Assembly (NCBI RefSeq): GCF_019891395.1
Contig: NZ_CP078144.1
Span: 124,001 to 188,000, forward strand
Length of the DNA stretch: 64,000 nucleotides
Direction of reading: 5' to 3'
Origin: Nitratireductor kimnyeongensis
Lineage (GTDB): Bacteria; Pseudomonadota; Alphaproteobacteria; Rhizobiales; Rhizobiaceae
Shown: positions 25,834 through 32,724 of the stretch, piece after piece
Layout: each line of letters starts with the position of its first letter
How positions within the stretch are numbered: the first letter of the stretch is position 1
Translations under genes and position numbers: made by a program
Notes under the pieces: generated by a model
Databases searched by the model: none
The model's input: only the letters and a program-made list of their open reading frames with translations
What the model was told of the DNA's origin: nothing

Positions 25834-25871
25834 GTATCGCTGTACGATACATTCGTATCGTTAATACGATA
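25834..25871. promoter_or_regulatory. Four-half-site operator array between mlrC-like gene and iclR
   Basis: GTATCG (25834), CGATAC (25845), GTATCG (25855) and CGATA (25867, TACGATA from 25865) alternate in direction with centres 10-11 bases apart, so all four half-sites face the same side of the helix. The first pair forms the 17-bp palindrome GTATCGCTGTACGATAC. IclR proteins bind as dimers or tetramers, so this array suits tetrameric binding and control of both divergent genes. Confidence 0.75.
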
Positions 25872-25925
25872 GATGTGCAGCGGTTCGGGAGTCAAACAAA
25901 TTTTGCCCGGCGTGCGGAGGTGTGT

Positions 25926-26735
25926 GTGCGTGATATTCAGAAGGCGGAGTATGGTGTGCCGCCAAGCACGCGCCTTGACGAGGAGGATCCTCTCTTCGTT
26001 CAGGCCATTGCGCGGGCGATGCAGGTGCTGTCCACGTTTCACGAAGCGGGCAAGCCGCTGACCCTCAACGAGATCGCCGCTGCCGGCGGCATGGGCAAGA
26101 GCGCTGCCCAGCGCGTGGTCCATACACTGCGCCAGCTTGGCTATATAGACCGTGATGCGGATGATCGCGGCTATGTACCGGGCATTCGCATCCTCGATCA
26201 CACACGTGATTATCTGCGGATGAACCCCCTCGTCGCGCGCGCTTCGCCGGTGTTGATGGAACTGCGTCGCAATGTGCGCGAGCGTGTGGACCTCAGCCTG
26301 CGCGACGGGCTCAGGCTCGTCTATGCCGCGCGCCTTCAGAGCAAGCGCGAGACCTTTTTCGCCACGCTGGTCGGGCAGAGCGTGCCGATCTACTGCACGT
26401 CGGGTGGCCGCGCTGTCATGGCGCATATGAGCGACGCGGAAGTGGATGACATCATCGAACGTTCGGTGCGCCGCGAGATCACCCCCAAGACAATCACCGA
26501 TCCTGCCGCGATACGCGCCAAGGTTCAGGAAGCGCGTGAGAATGGCTATGCGCTGGCGCTGGAGGAAATTCTCCAGGGCGAGATCGCGATTGCCACGGCA
26601 CTTATCGCGCCCGACGGAACGCCGCTGGGCGCCATTCACATTGCGGGTTCCCTGAGTGAGTGGGATGTGGAAGGATTTTGCCGTCGCTTCGCGCCACTCG
26701 CCGGCGAGGCCGCCGGCGCAATCAACCGGTTATAA
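25926..26735 (+). CDS. IclR-family transcriptional regulator
   Basis: A 269-residue IclR protein. The winged helix-turn-helix is AIARAMQVLSTFHEAGKPLTLNEIAAAGGMGKSAAQRVVHTLRQLGYIDRD, and the C-terminal effector domain includes VPIYCTSGGRAVMAHM and GYALALEEILQGEIAIATALIAPDGTPLGAIHIAG. GTG at 25926 is chosen because GGAGG ends five bases upstream; GTG at 25875 has no ribosome site and would overlap the operator array. It diverges from the M81-peptide-transporter cluster and is its probable regulator. A GC hairpin followed by TTTT comes right after the stop codon. Confidence 0.9.
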   Translation: MRDIQKAEYGVPPSTRLDEEDPLFVQAIARAMQVLSTFHEAGKPLTLNEIAAAGGMGKSAAQRVVHTLRQLGYIDRDADDRGYVPGIRILDHTRDYLRMNPLVARASPVLMELRRNVRERVDLSLRDGLRLVYAARLQSKRETFFATLVGQSVPIYCTSGGRAVMAHMSDAEVDDIIERSVRREITPKTITDPAAIRAKVQEARENGYALALEEILQGEIAIATALIAPDGTPLGAIHIAGSLSEWDVEGFCRRFAPLAGEAAGAINRL

Positions 26736-26740
26736 CTCGC

Positions 26741-26772
26741 AACCGCGGAAACCTCTTCGCCCGCGGTTTTGG
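26741..26772 (+). terminator. Intrinsic terminator of iclR gene
   Basis: AACCGCGG (26741-26748) and CCGCGGTT (26761-26768) form an 8-bp stem with a 12-base loop, followed by TT (TTTT in all at the 3' side). It starts six bases after the IclR stop. The U-tract is short, so termination may be moderate. Confidence 0.6.
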
Positions 26773-27399
26773 AAGGCCCCCTCGCCTCTTCCAGTCCCAA
26801 CCGGCCCGTCCGGGGCTGGTGCAGAGTGCTCGTTGAGCGCTTTCGAGAACCCTGCTCACGGCAACATTTGGGCCCACGTCTGATTCTCGAAACCAGCCCC
26901 GTGGGGCTCCTTCGGTGCGCGGATGAGGCTTTTGGATACCGGTCTTGGCAAGAAACTGAAGGCCCGGTTGGGTGTGCGTTTGGCAGGGCGTTGGGCCCCC
27001 GTTTCGCTCTAAGTGGCGGTAAGTGTGAGGCTATTTGCATCGGGAGCGCTGTATTAGAGCGCGCTGCCTCGTGCGCGTTAACTCCTTGTTAACCAAAAAC
27101 TTCTTGACGCTGGCCGGGCTCCCTGTGGCATTGGTTACGGCATTGGTGGCGATTGTCTTGAATCGGCGTAACCGGCATGTGGCTCTGTAAATTGCGGTTA
27201 TATCCGATTTTTGATGAAAGCGCAGTGCGTTGGCTTTTTGAGCGTATCTTTGCCCCCAGCCGTAGGCCTCTCGCCCCGCGGCTGCGAATCGGGTTACGTT
27301 GCTGGCAGATTGTCAGGCTCCGCAGATGTCAGATCGGCAGGAGCGCTGTCAATCAAAGTGAGCATGACGCGCTGCACGTCGCCAATGGAATGCATCCGG

Positions 27400-27415
27400 G
27401 TTGACAGCTGTCAAC
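27400..27415. promoter_or_regulatory. parS: parS centromere-like site
   Basis: GTTGACAGCTGTCAAC is a perfect 16-bp palindrome and fits the repABC parS consensus GTTNNCNGCNGNNAAC at every defined position. It lies 36 bases before the repA ATG. In characterised repABC plasmids such palindromes are bound by RepB and act as the partition and incompatibility site. A one-mismatch copy lies at 28684-28699. Confidence 0.9.
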
Positions 27416-27451
27416 CGATGCCCGGCAGGATCGAACGAGGAGCAGCGCGGC

Positions 27452-28762
27452 ATGGATATCGCCAGCGACCATGAAGGAGAACGGGAGTTGGACAAGGCGG
27501 CGGAGGCAGCGATGGGGGGCTTGGACGGGCAGGGCGTGCTCGCGGCCGATGAGGCCATCGCGGCGGATGCTGCGCGGCTGTCCGAGCAATTGCGTGTCAT
27601 GCGCGATCGGCTCTTTCCCCCGGCAGCACAAAAGACACTTCGCACGTTTTCCAGCGGCGAGGCGGCGAAGCTGATCGGCGTGTCCGATGGTTATCTGCGC
27701 CAGCTCTCCATTGCCGGAGAGGGGCCGCAACCGGAAACCGGCGCGGGCGGCAGGCGCTATTATTCGCTCGCCGACATCAATGCTCTGCGCCATCATCTTG
27801 CGGCACAGGCGCGCGCCAAGGGCAATCTTGCCAAGGCACGGTCCTATGTGAAATGGCGTGATCCCGAGCGCGAGCATTTGCAGGTCATATCCGTCACCAA
27901 TTTCAAGGGTGGTTCGGGCAAGACCACGACAAGCGCCCACATGGCGCAGCATTTGGCGCTTTCGGGCTATCGCGTGCTGGCGGTCGATCTCGATCCGCAG
28001 GCGTCGCTCTCCGCGCTCTTCGGCTATCAGCCGGAAATCGATCTGTCCGGCAATGACACGCTCTATGGCGCGATCCGCTATGACGAAGAGCGCCGTCCGC
28101 TATCCCAAATCATCCGCAGAACCTATTTCGACGGGCTCGATCTGGTGCCCGGCAATCTGGAACTGCATGAGTTCGAACACACGACCCCGCGCGTCTTGGC
28201 CGAGCGTCAGGCAGGCGGCGGTGCGGACGATTTCTTCTTTGCTCGCATCCAGTCCGCCCTCGCCTCGGTCGCCGATGATTATGATGTGGTGGTGATCGAT
28301 TGCCCGCCGCAGCTCGGCTTCCTCACCCTTTCTGCGCTCTGCGCGTCCACCTCTGTGATCGTCACCGTGCATCCGCAGATGCTCGATGTCGCCTCCATGA
28401 GCCAGTTTCTTTACATGACGGCGGATCTGCTTTCTGTGGTGCGGGAGGCCGGCGGTTCGCTGAACTTCGATTTCCTGCGCTACCTCGTCACGCGCTATGA
28501 GCCCAATGATGGACCGCAGACCCAGATCGTGGGCTTCCTGCGGTCACAGTTCGGCGAGCGGGTTTTGACGGCTCCCATGGTGAAGTCGACGGCAATTTCC
28601 GACGCCGGTCTTACCAAGCAGACGCTTTACGAAGTCGGCCGGGACAATTTCACACGGTCCACCTATGACCGCGCGATGGAAGCGTTGACATCTGTCAACG
28701 CCGAGGTCGAGGCGCTGGTGGAAGCGGCCTGGGGCCGCAATGTGGCGGGAGACGCCGCATGA
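27452..28762 (+). CDS. repA: Plasmid partition ATPase RepA (ParA type)
   Basis: A 436-residue ParA-family ATPase that drives segregation of the plasmid and, with RepB, represses the repABC operon. The N-terminal part contains a MerR-like DNA-binding segment (SSGEAAKLIGVSDGYLRQL with RRYYSLADINALRHHL). The deviant Walker A KGGSGKTT begins near residue 152 in VTNFKGGSGKTTTSAHMAQHLALSGYRVLAVDLDPQASLS, and VVVIDCPPQLGFL is the Walker B region. The ATG at 27452 follows GAGGAG; an earlier TTG start would lie inside parS. Its 3' end overlaps repB by four bases and contains a parS-like sequence. Confidence 0.96.
   Translation: MDIASDHEGERELDKAAEAAMGGLDGQGVLAADEAIAADAARLSEQLRVMRDRLFPPAAQKTLRTFSSGEAAKLIGVSDGYLRQLSIAGEGPQPETGAGGRRYYSLADINALRHHLAAQARAKGNLAKARSYVKWRDPEREHLQVISVTNFKGGSGKTTTSAHMAQHLALSGYRVLAVDLDPQASLSALFGYQPEIDLSGNDTLYGAIRYDEERRPLSQIIRRTYFDGLDLVPGNLELHEFEHTTPRVLAERQAGGGADDFFFARIQSALASVADDYDVVVIDCPPQLGFLTLSALCASTSVIVTVHPQMLDVASMSQFLYMTADLLSVVREAGGSLNFDFLRYLVTRYEPNDGPQTQIVGFLRSQFGERVLTAPMVKSTAISDAGLTKQTLYEVGRDNFTRSTYDRAMEALTSVNAEVEALVEAAWGRNVAGDAA
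28684..28699. promoter_or_regulatory. Second parS-like site inside repA 3' end
   Basis: GTTGACATCTGTCAAC differs from the perfect parS by one central base (AT instead of AG) and is flanked by C and G that extend the symmetry. It lies in the last 80 bases of repA, encoding part of LTSVNAEV. The fit to the repABC consensus is complete except for one central position. Confidence 0.6.
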
Positions 28763-29835
28763 GCAAGCGCAAGGACCATCTGAAAGCGCTGTTTGGCGGA
28801 TCGGGAGAGGGCGAGGCGCCCTCGCCTGTTCCGGAAAGCAAGCCGGCGCCACGCGCACCGGAGGCGAAATCCGCCCCTTCTCCGGTGAAGTCTGACCCAC
28901 CGCCGCGCAGCTCCTCAGGAGCCGTCAAGGCGATGGGGCTGACGCTGTCTTCGATGACACGCGAAGTGGAAGATGCGCGCGCCATTCGTGAAAGCCTTGC
29001 CAAGGGGGAGCGCATTGTCGAGGTCGATCCGGAGCTGATCGATCCCTCGCTGGTGCGGGATCGCCTGAGCCGTGAGGATGACGGCGACGAGGATTTCAAC
29101 GCATTGGTGGAGAGCGTGCGCGAAAACGGCCAGCAGGTGCCGGTTCTTCTGCGCCCTCACCCGACAGAGAGCGGACGCTTTCAGGTAGCCTATGGCCATC
29201 GCCGCGTTCGGGCAGCCGCGCGCCTCAAGCGTCCGGTTCAGGCCATCGTGCGCACGCTCAACGATGATGAGCTGGTGCTCGCGCAAGGCAAGGAAAACAC
29301 GGAGCGGCGCAATCTCTCCTTCATCGAGCGGGCCTTTTTCGCCGATGCATTGATGCGTCATGGCTTCGATCGCGGCGTCGTCCAGCGTGCATTGTCCCTG
29401 CACAAGGCCGAGATGACCCGTCTGCTTCAGGTGGCCGAGGCCGTCCCCGCGCAGATCGCCAATGCCATTGGCCCCGCTCCGAAGGCCGGCCGGCCGCGCT
29501 GGATGGCTTTGGCAGAGTTCTTGAAGCGCGAGGCGGCGGTCGTCATCGCCCAGGATGAAATTACCTCTGTAGCGTTTCGGGCTGCCGATTCCGACGAGCG
29601 TTTTCGCAGGCTCTATGAGCGGCTGGCCAAGCGCGCTGCAGCGCGTGGCAAGAAGGCGGAGAAGGTTCGCGCCATCGAGGACGGGAAGGGGCGCACACTG
29701 GCGCGGGTCACACTCGGCGCGAAGCCGCGATTCGATTTCGACGACAAGGCCCTTCCGGGCTTCGCGGACTATCTGGCCGAGCATTTGCCGGAGCTTGCCG
29801 AGCGCTTCGACAAGGAGCGGTCACAAGAGAAATAA
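28759..29835 (+). CDS. repB: Plasmid partition protein RepB (ParB type)
   Basis: A 358-residue ParB-family centromere-binding protein. The ParB N-terminal domain contains LVESVRENGQQVPVLLRPHP and YGHRRVRAAARL (box II), followed by QGKENTERRNLSFIERA and a helix-turn-helix DNA-binding region (GFDRGVVQRALSLHKAEMTRLLQVAEAVP). The C-terminal part is the dimerisation domain. It should bind the parS palindromes at 27400 and possibly 28684 and load RepA. ATGA overlap with repA indicates translational coupling. The gap to repC holds the counter-transcribed RNA locus. Confidence 0.96.
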   Translation: MSKRKDHLKALFGGSGEGEAPSPVPESKPAPRAPEAKSAPSPVKSDPPPRSSSGAVKAMGLTLSSMTREVEDARAIRESLAKGERIVEVDPELIDPSLVRDRLSREDDGDEDFNALVESVRENGQQVPVLLRPHPTESGRFQVAYGHRRVRAAARLKRPVQAIVRTLNDDELVLAQGKENTERRNLSFIERAFFADALMRHGFDRGVVQRALSLHKAEMTRLLQVAEAVPAQIANAIGPAPKAGRPRWMALAEFLKREAAVVIAQDEITSVAFRAADSDERFRRLYERLAKRAAARGKKAEKVRAIEDGKGRTLARVTLGAKPRFDFDDKALPGFADYLAEHLPELAERFDKERSQEK

Positions 29836-29926
29836 CCGATCAGCCGCCCATGGCGGCGACGTCATCCCGGCCCACAGGCCGGATCATGTGGAGCAAAGAG
29901 GACTGAGCTAGAGGAAAAACCGCAAG

Positions 29927-29976
29927 AAAAAAGGCCCCCAGAACGTTGCCATTCCGGAAGCCCCTTTCGATGTAGC
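29927..29976 (-). ncRNA. Counter-transcribed RNA controlling repC (repABC incompatibility RNA)
   Basis: On the reverse strand a stem GGCTTCCGGAA/TTCTGGGGGCC (genomic 29933-29962, 8-base loop, three G-U pairs) is followed directly by six Ts (29932-29927), a textbook intrinsic terminator. A TTGACT box at 30011-30006 with a weak TTCTTT 17 bases on would start transcription near 29976, giving an RNA of about 50 bases. repABC plasmids encode such an antisense RNA between repB and repC; it folds the repC leader so that RepC is made rarely. The 5' end is uncertain. Confidence 0.75.
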
Positions 29977-30064
29977 AATCTGAAAGAATCACTTCCGTCG
30001 TGCAAAGTCAAGCATCGGAACGTTTCGGTGAGCGTCTTTTTCTTGCCTGAAGCAAGGTAAGACA

Positions 30065-31426
30065 ATGACGGATAGATTTGCAATCTCGCCATTCGGCGGG
30101 AAGGGGTTGGCGCGTGCCCAATTTCTGGTCAATGAACAGGTGCGGCGAGCGCGCAAGGCGCTGGATACCGGCGCTGAACATGCCCAGGCATCAGGACAGA
30201 ATGCTGTAGACAAGTGGCAATTGCTGCGCGCCGTGACCGAAGCGCGGCTGGTGCTCGGGCTTTCGGACAGAACGATTGTGGTGCTGGAGGCGCTCGCAAG
30301 CTTCAGCATCGAACGCCAGCTCGATCCAGCCGGCGATCTGGTGGTGTTTCCCTCGAATACTGAGCTTTCCCTCCGAGCCCGCGGCATGGCGCCGGCGACG
30401 CTGCGGCGGCATTTGGCGGCGCTCGTAAAGGCCGGGCTCATCCTGCGGCGCGACAGTGCCAATGGTAAGCGCTATGCGCGGCGCAGCGAAGAGGGTCAGA
30501 TCGAGGAGGCCTTCGGTTTCGATCTTGCGCCACTCGTCATGCGGGCTTCCGAGATCGAGACCCATGCGGCCGAGGCACGACGTCTGGCGCGTGCCATCAG
30601 GGCGCTCAGAAGCGAAATCACGATCCATCTGCGCGACATTGCTGCGATCGTCGAGGCTGCCGCTGAAGAGGGCAGGGGGCGTTGCTTCGGACCTTATGCC
30701 GAGCGCCTGGCCGCTCTTTCCGGCCGGCTTGGCCGCAACACCGACTGGGAAACGCTCAAGGCCCGCCGCGACGCCCTCCTGGCGCTGCGCACTGACGTTG
30801 AAAAAGCCTATCTGGAAGGCCTCAGCGAAGCGGAACTGCAGACCCGCGATGCAGAGCTTATGGTTAATGAAAATACAAATATGAGCGCCAATGACAGTCA
30901 AAATGAGCGCCATATTCATAATTCAAACACAGACTCCCAAATTGAAACATACCAAGAAAAGGTTGAAGCGGGGCCGATGCCGCCCAACCTTGAAACCAAA
31001 TCGGCGGTTGGAAGCGATCACGATGGTGTATCCGGCCAAAGAGGAGGGCGCGGAAAGCGGGAAGCCGAAGGAAGCGGCCAGAAGCCATCGGTCGGGTTTG
31101 AAACGGTGACCTCTGCCTGCCCCCAGATGCGCGATTATGCGCCGGGCGGTCTCTCGGATTGGCGGGACCTGATGAAGGCGGCAGAAACCGTGCGCTCCAT
31201 GCTCGGGGTTTCACCCGATGCCTGGGCGGAGGCGCGCGCCCAAATGGGCGACATCAATGCGGCAATCACGATTGCGGCGATGCTGGAACGCGCGGAGGTC
31301 ATTCGCTCGCCCGGCGGCTATCTCAGACGGCTGACGGAGCGGGCGAATTCGGGCGCGTTTTCGGTAAAACCGATGCTGAATGCGCTGATTTCAGCGCGTC
31401 AAAAGGCGGTTTTGGCCGAAAAATAG
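30065..31426 (+). CDS. repC: Plasmid replication initiator RepC
   Basis: A 453-residue RepC. The N-terminal domain has the RepC layout (NEQVRRARKALDTG, KWQLLRAVTEARLVLGLSDRTIVVLEALASF, FPSNTELSLRARGMAPATLRRHLAALVKAGLILRRDSANGKRYARR, a winged helix), and the C-terminal domain includes GLSDWRDLMKAAETVRSMLGVSPDAWAEARAQMG and RSPGGYLRRLTERA. RepC starts replication at an origin within its own gene and acts mainly in cis. AAGGTAAG precedes the ATG. The linker between the domains (about residues 266-300) is encoded by strikingly AT-rich DNA with a direct repeat, the candidate origin. Confidence 0.96.
   Translation: MTDRFAISPFGGKGLARAQFLVNEQVRRARKALDTGAEHAQASGQNAVDKWQLLRAVTEARLVLGLSDRTIVVLEALASFSIERQLDPAGDLVVFPSNTELSLRARGMAPATLRRHLAALVKAGLILRRDSANGKRYARRSEEGQIEEAFGFDLAPLVMRASEIETHAAEARRLARAIRALRSEITIHLRDIAAIVEAAAEEGRGRCFGPYAERLAALSGRLGRNTDWETLKARRDALLALRTDVEKAYLEGLSEAELQTRDAELMVNENTNMSANDSQNERHIHNSNTDSQIETYQEKVEAGPMPPNLETKSAVGSDHDGVSGQRGGRGKREAEGSGQKPSVGFETVTSACPQMRDYAPGGLSDWRDLMKAAETVRSMLGVSPDAWAEARAQMGDINAAITIAAMLERAEVIRSPGGYLRRLTERANSGAFSVKPMLNALISARQKAVLAEK
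30861..30965. other. oriV: Candidate replication origin (oriV) within repC
   Basis: About 105 bases inside repC are clearly richer in A and T than the rest of the gene. They contain two copies of ATGAGCGCCA (30881 and 30903) exactly 22 bases apart, about two helical turns. Origins of repABC replicons have been mapped to an AT-rich stretch in repC, so the position fits; the repeats as RepC contacts are inference. Confidence 0.7.
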
Positions 31427-31472
31427 GCGTTCTGGAGAATTCTGGGAGCCATTTTTTGCGCACAAATTTATT

Positions 31473-31501
31473 GCAATGTGCTCAATTGGCGTTCAATATT
31501 G
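31473..31501. promoter_or_regulatory. Putative antitoxin autoregulatory operator
   Basis: GCAAT (31473), TCAATTG (31482) and TCAATATTG (31493) recur at 9-11-base intervals just before the antitoxin ribosome site. Xre/MbcA-type antitoxins usually repress their own operon through such repeats. The pattern is short and is offered with caution. Confidence 0.4.
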
Positions 31502-31525
31502 TGTCGAGTTATGGAGGCACATGTG

Positions 31526-31897
31526 ATGGCAGCGACGGATTTTGATTTCGCGGCGGAGCATTTTGCCGACGAAAAAGCCCCCTTTCTTTCCGCCCGCCGG
31601 GTTTCGGAATTGCTTGGCGTGACCATGGTCGAGCTATCCCGACTAATTGGTGTGGCGCGCAACACGCTGACGGCGAAATCCGGCCAGCGCAAGGTGGATC
31701 AGGCCTTGAGCCCCGTCGTGCGGATTCTCGCCATGGCCACGGAGATGGCGGGCAACGAGCACCGAGCGGTGATCTGGTTCAAACACCAGCCGATCCCGGG
31801 CTGGGCGGGCAAGACCGCCTATGATCTGGTCGGCGAGGGCAAGGCCGACAAGGTTCTCACCTATCTCGAAGCGGTGCGCGCCGGCGTTTATGCCTGA
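31526..31897 (+). CDS. Antitoxin of Xre/MbcA/ParS type (DUF2384)
   Basis: A 123-residue antitoxin. The first half has a helix-turn-helix (SARRVSELLGVTMVELSRLIGVARNTLTA) and the C-terminal part ILAMATEMAGNEHRAVIWFKHQPIPGWAGKTAYDLVGEGKADKVLTYLEAVRAGVYA is the toxin-binding DUF2384 region with the characteristic WF..P...W.GKTAYDLV pattern. The ATG at 31526 is used because GGAGG lies eight bases upstream. Its stop overlaps the toxin start by eight bases, a usual sign of coupled antitoxin-toxin translation. Placement right after repC suggests plasmid maintenance. Confidence 0.92.
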   Translation: MAATDFDFAAEHFADEKAPFLSARRVSELLGVTMVELSRLIGVARNTLTAKSGQRKVDQALSPVVRILAMATEMAGNEHRAVIWFKHQPIPGWAGKTAYDLVGEGKADKVLTYLEAVRAGVYA

Positions 31898-32402
31898 GAA
31901 TCTACGGACCGAAACCCTTTGGCGCGCCTATGTTCCGCGCTGGGCCCACGCACCCCTTTCAGGCAAGGGGGCAGCACGGTTTGGTGGGCGCTGGAACCCG
32001 GTTGGAGCTGAGGCGATCTATGCTGCGCGCGAGCTTTCAACAGCCTGGGCCGAGTATAATCAGGGCTTTGTGCAGCATCCTGCGCTTATTGCGCAGCTGA
32101 CACTCTCTGAAGCACGGCTGGCGGATTTGACCAACGCCGCGGTGATGGCGGTTCACGGCGTTTCGACTGAGATTCATCAATGCGAGTGGCGGGCCGAAAT
32201 GGATGACGGCCGTGTGCCAGAAACACATCGTGTGCGCGAAACCCTTATGGAAAAAGGCTTTCACGGGGTCATTTACCCGTCCTACATGTCACCCGGCGGA
32301 AGCTGTGTGGCGCTGTGGCAATGGAACGGGGAGGGGAGGCCGGTTCTTTCCGTCACCGACCCCGAGCACCGGCTGCCAAAGGATGCTGCATCCTGGCTTT
32401 AG
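31890..32402 (+). CDS. RES-domain toxin (NAD+ phosphorylase type)
   Basis: A 170-residue RES-family toxin. LWRAYVPRWAHAPLSGKGAARFGGRWNPVGAEAIYAARELSTAWAEY contains the conserved R, GGRWN, Y and E of the NAD-binding pocket, and YPSYMSPGGSCVALW holds the conserved serine region. RES toxins of type II systems break down cellular NAD+ when the antitoxin is lost. The pair belongs to the Xre-RES class and probably stabilises the plasmid. The gene ends just before the convergent WGR gene. Confidence 0.92.
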   Translation: MPENLRTETLWRAYVPRWAHAPLSGKGAARFGGRWNPVGAEAIYAARELSTAWAEYNQGFVQHPALIAQLTLSEARLADLTNAAVMAVHGVSTEIHQCEWRAEMDDGRVPETHRVRETLMEKGFHGVIYPSYMSPGGSCVALWQWNGEGRPVLSVTDPEHRLPKDAASWL

Positions 32403-32639
32403 TCAGCGATATCCGCGGCGCTCCTTGATTTTCTTCAGCCGCAGGAGCGCGGCTTCTGCCGACTTGGTGTTGTCGAAAAGATTGATCTTGAACTGCCCGC
32501 GCGTGCCGATCCGTCCCCATTGCCGGACAAGCGCGGCATCACCGAACAGTGTCGGCTCGACGGAAAGCGTGTAATAGCGCGCCATGTTGCGGGCGGGATC
32601 GACGCGTCTCAGGGAGCATTGATGCGGGTGGATAGCCAT
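32403..32639 (-). CDS. WGR-domain mini-protein
   Basis: A 78-residue protein that is little more than one WGR domain: RYYTLSVEPTLFGDAALVRQWGRIGTRGQFKINLFDNTKSAEAALLRLKKIKERRGYR contains the W-G-R-I-G-T-R-G core. In PARP enzymes and in bacterial proteins the WGR domain binds nucleic acid; stand-alone versions are common on alphaproteobacterial plasmids but have no established role. ATG at 32639 has only a weak ribosome site; a start at 32681 would add 14 residues. It is convergent with the RES toxin and 85 bases downstream of the recombinase. Confidence 0.82.
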   Translation of the reverse strand: MAIHPHQCSLRRVDPARNMARYYTLSVEPTLFGDAALVRQWGRIGTRGQFKINLFDNTKSAEAALLRLKKIKERRGYR

Positions 32640-32724
32640 GCCGTGACGGTTGCCTGGAAGGGGCGTGTGCGTCCAACGCATTTCGTGAATCGATTGCCGG
32701 CAACCGATTCACGTTGCTGATCGA

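Larger units (their letters stand above)
26736..27451. other. 716-bp non-coding leader before repA, with nested inverted repeats
   Basis: No convincing gene lies here. Visible elements are: the iclR terminator; a large imperfect stem in which TTTCGAGAA (26841) pairs with TTCTCGAAA (26884) and GGGGCTGGT (26812) pairs with ACCAGCCCC (26892); an alternative hairpin AGCCCC-GT-GGGGCT (26895-26908); two GTTAAC palindromes 11 bases apart (27077 and 27088); a 9-base direct repeat GGCATTGGT (27127 and 27139); and the parS palindrome near the end. The repA promoter must lie here, but no convincing -35/-10 pair was found. Length and structure suggest regulatory or incompatibility functions. Confidence 0.55.

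Noticed and set aside
27177..27404. Small open frame before repA
   Set aside because: No ribosome site, odd composition, and it runs into the parS palindrome; treated as non-coding leader.
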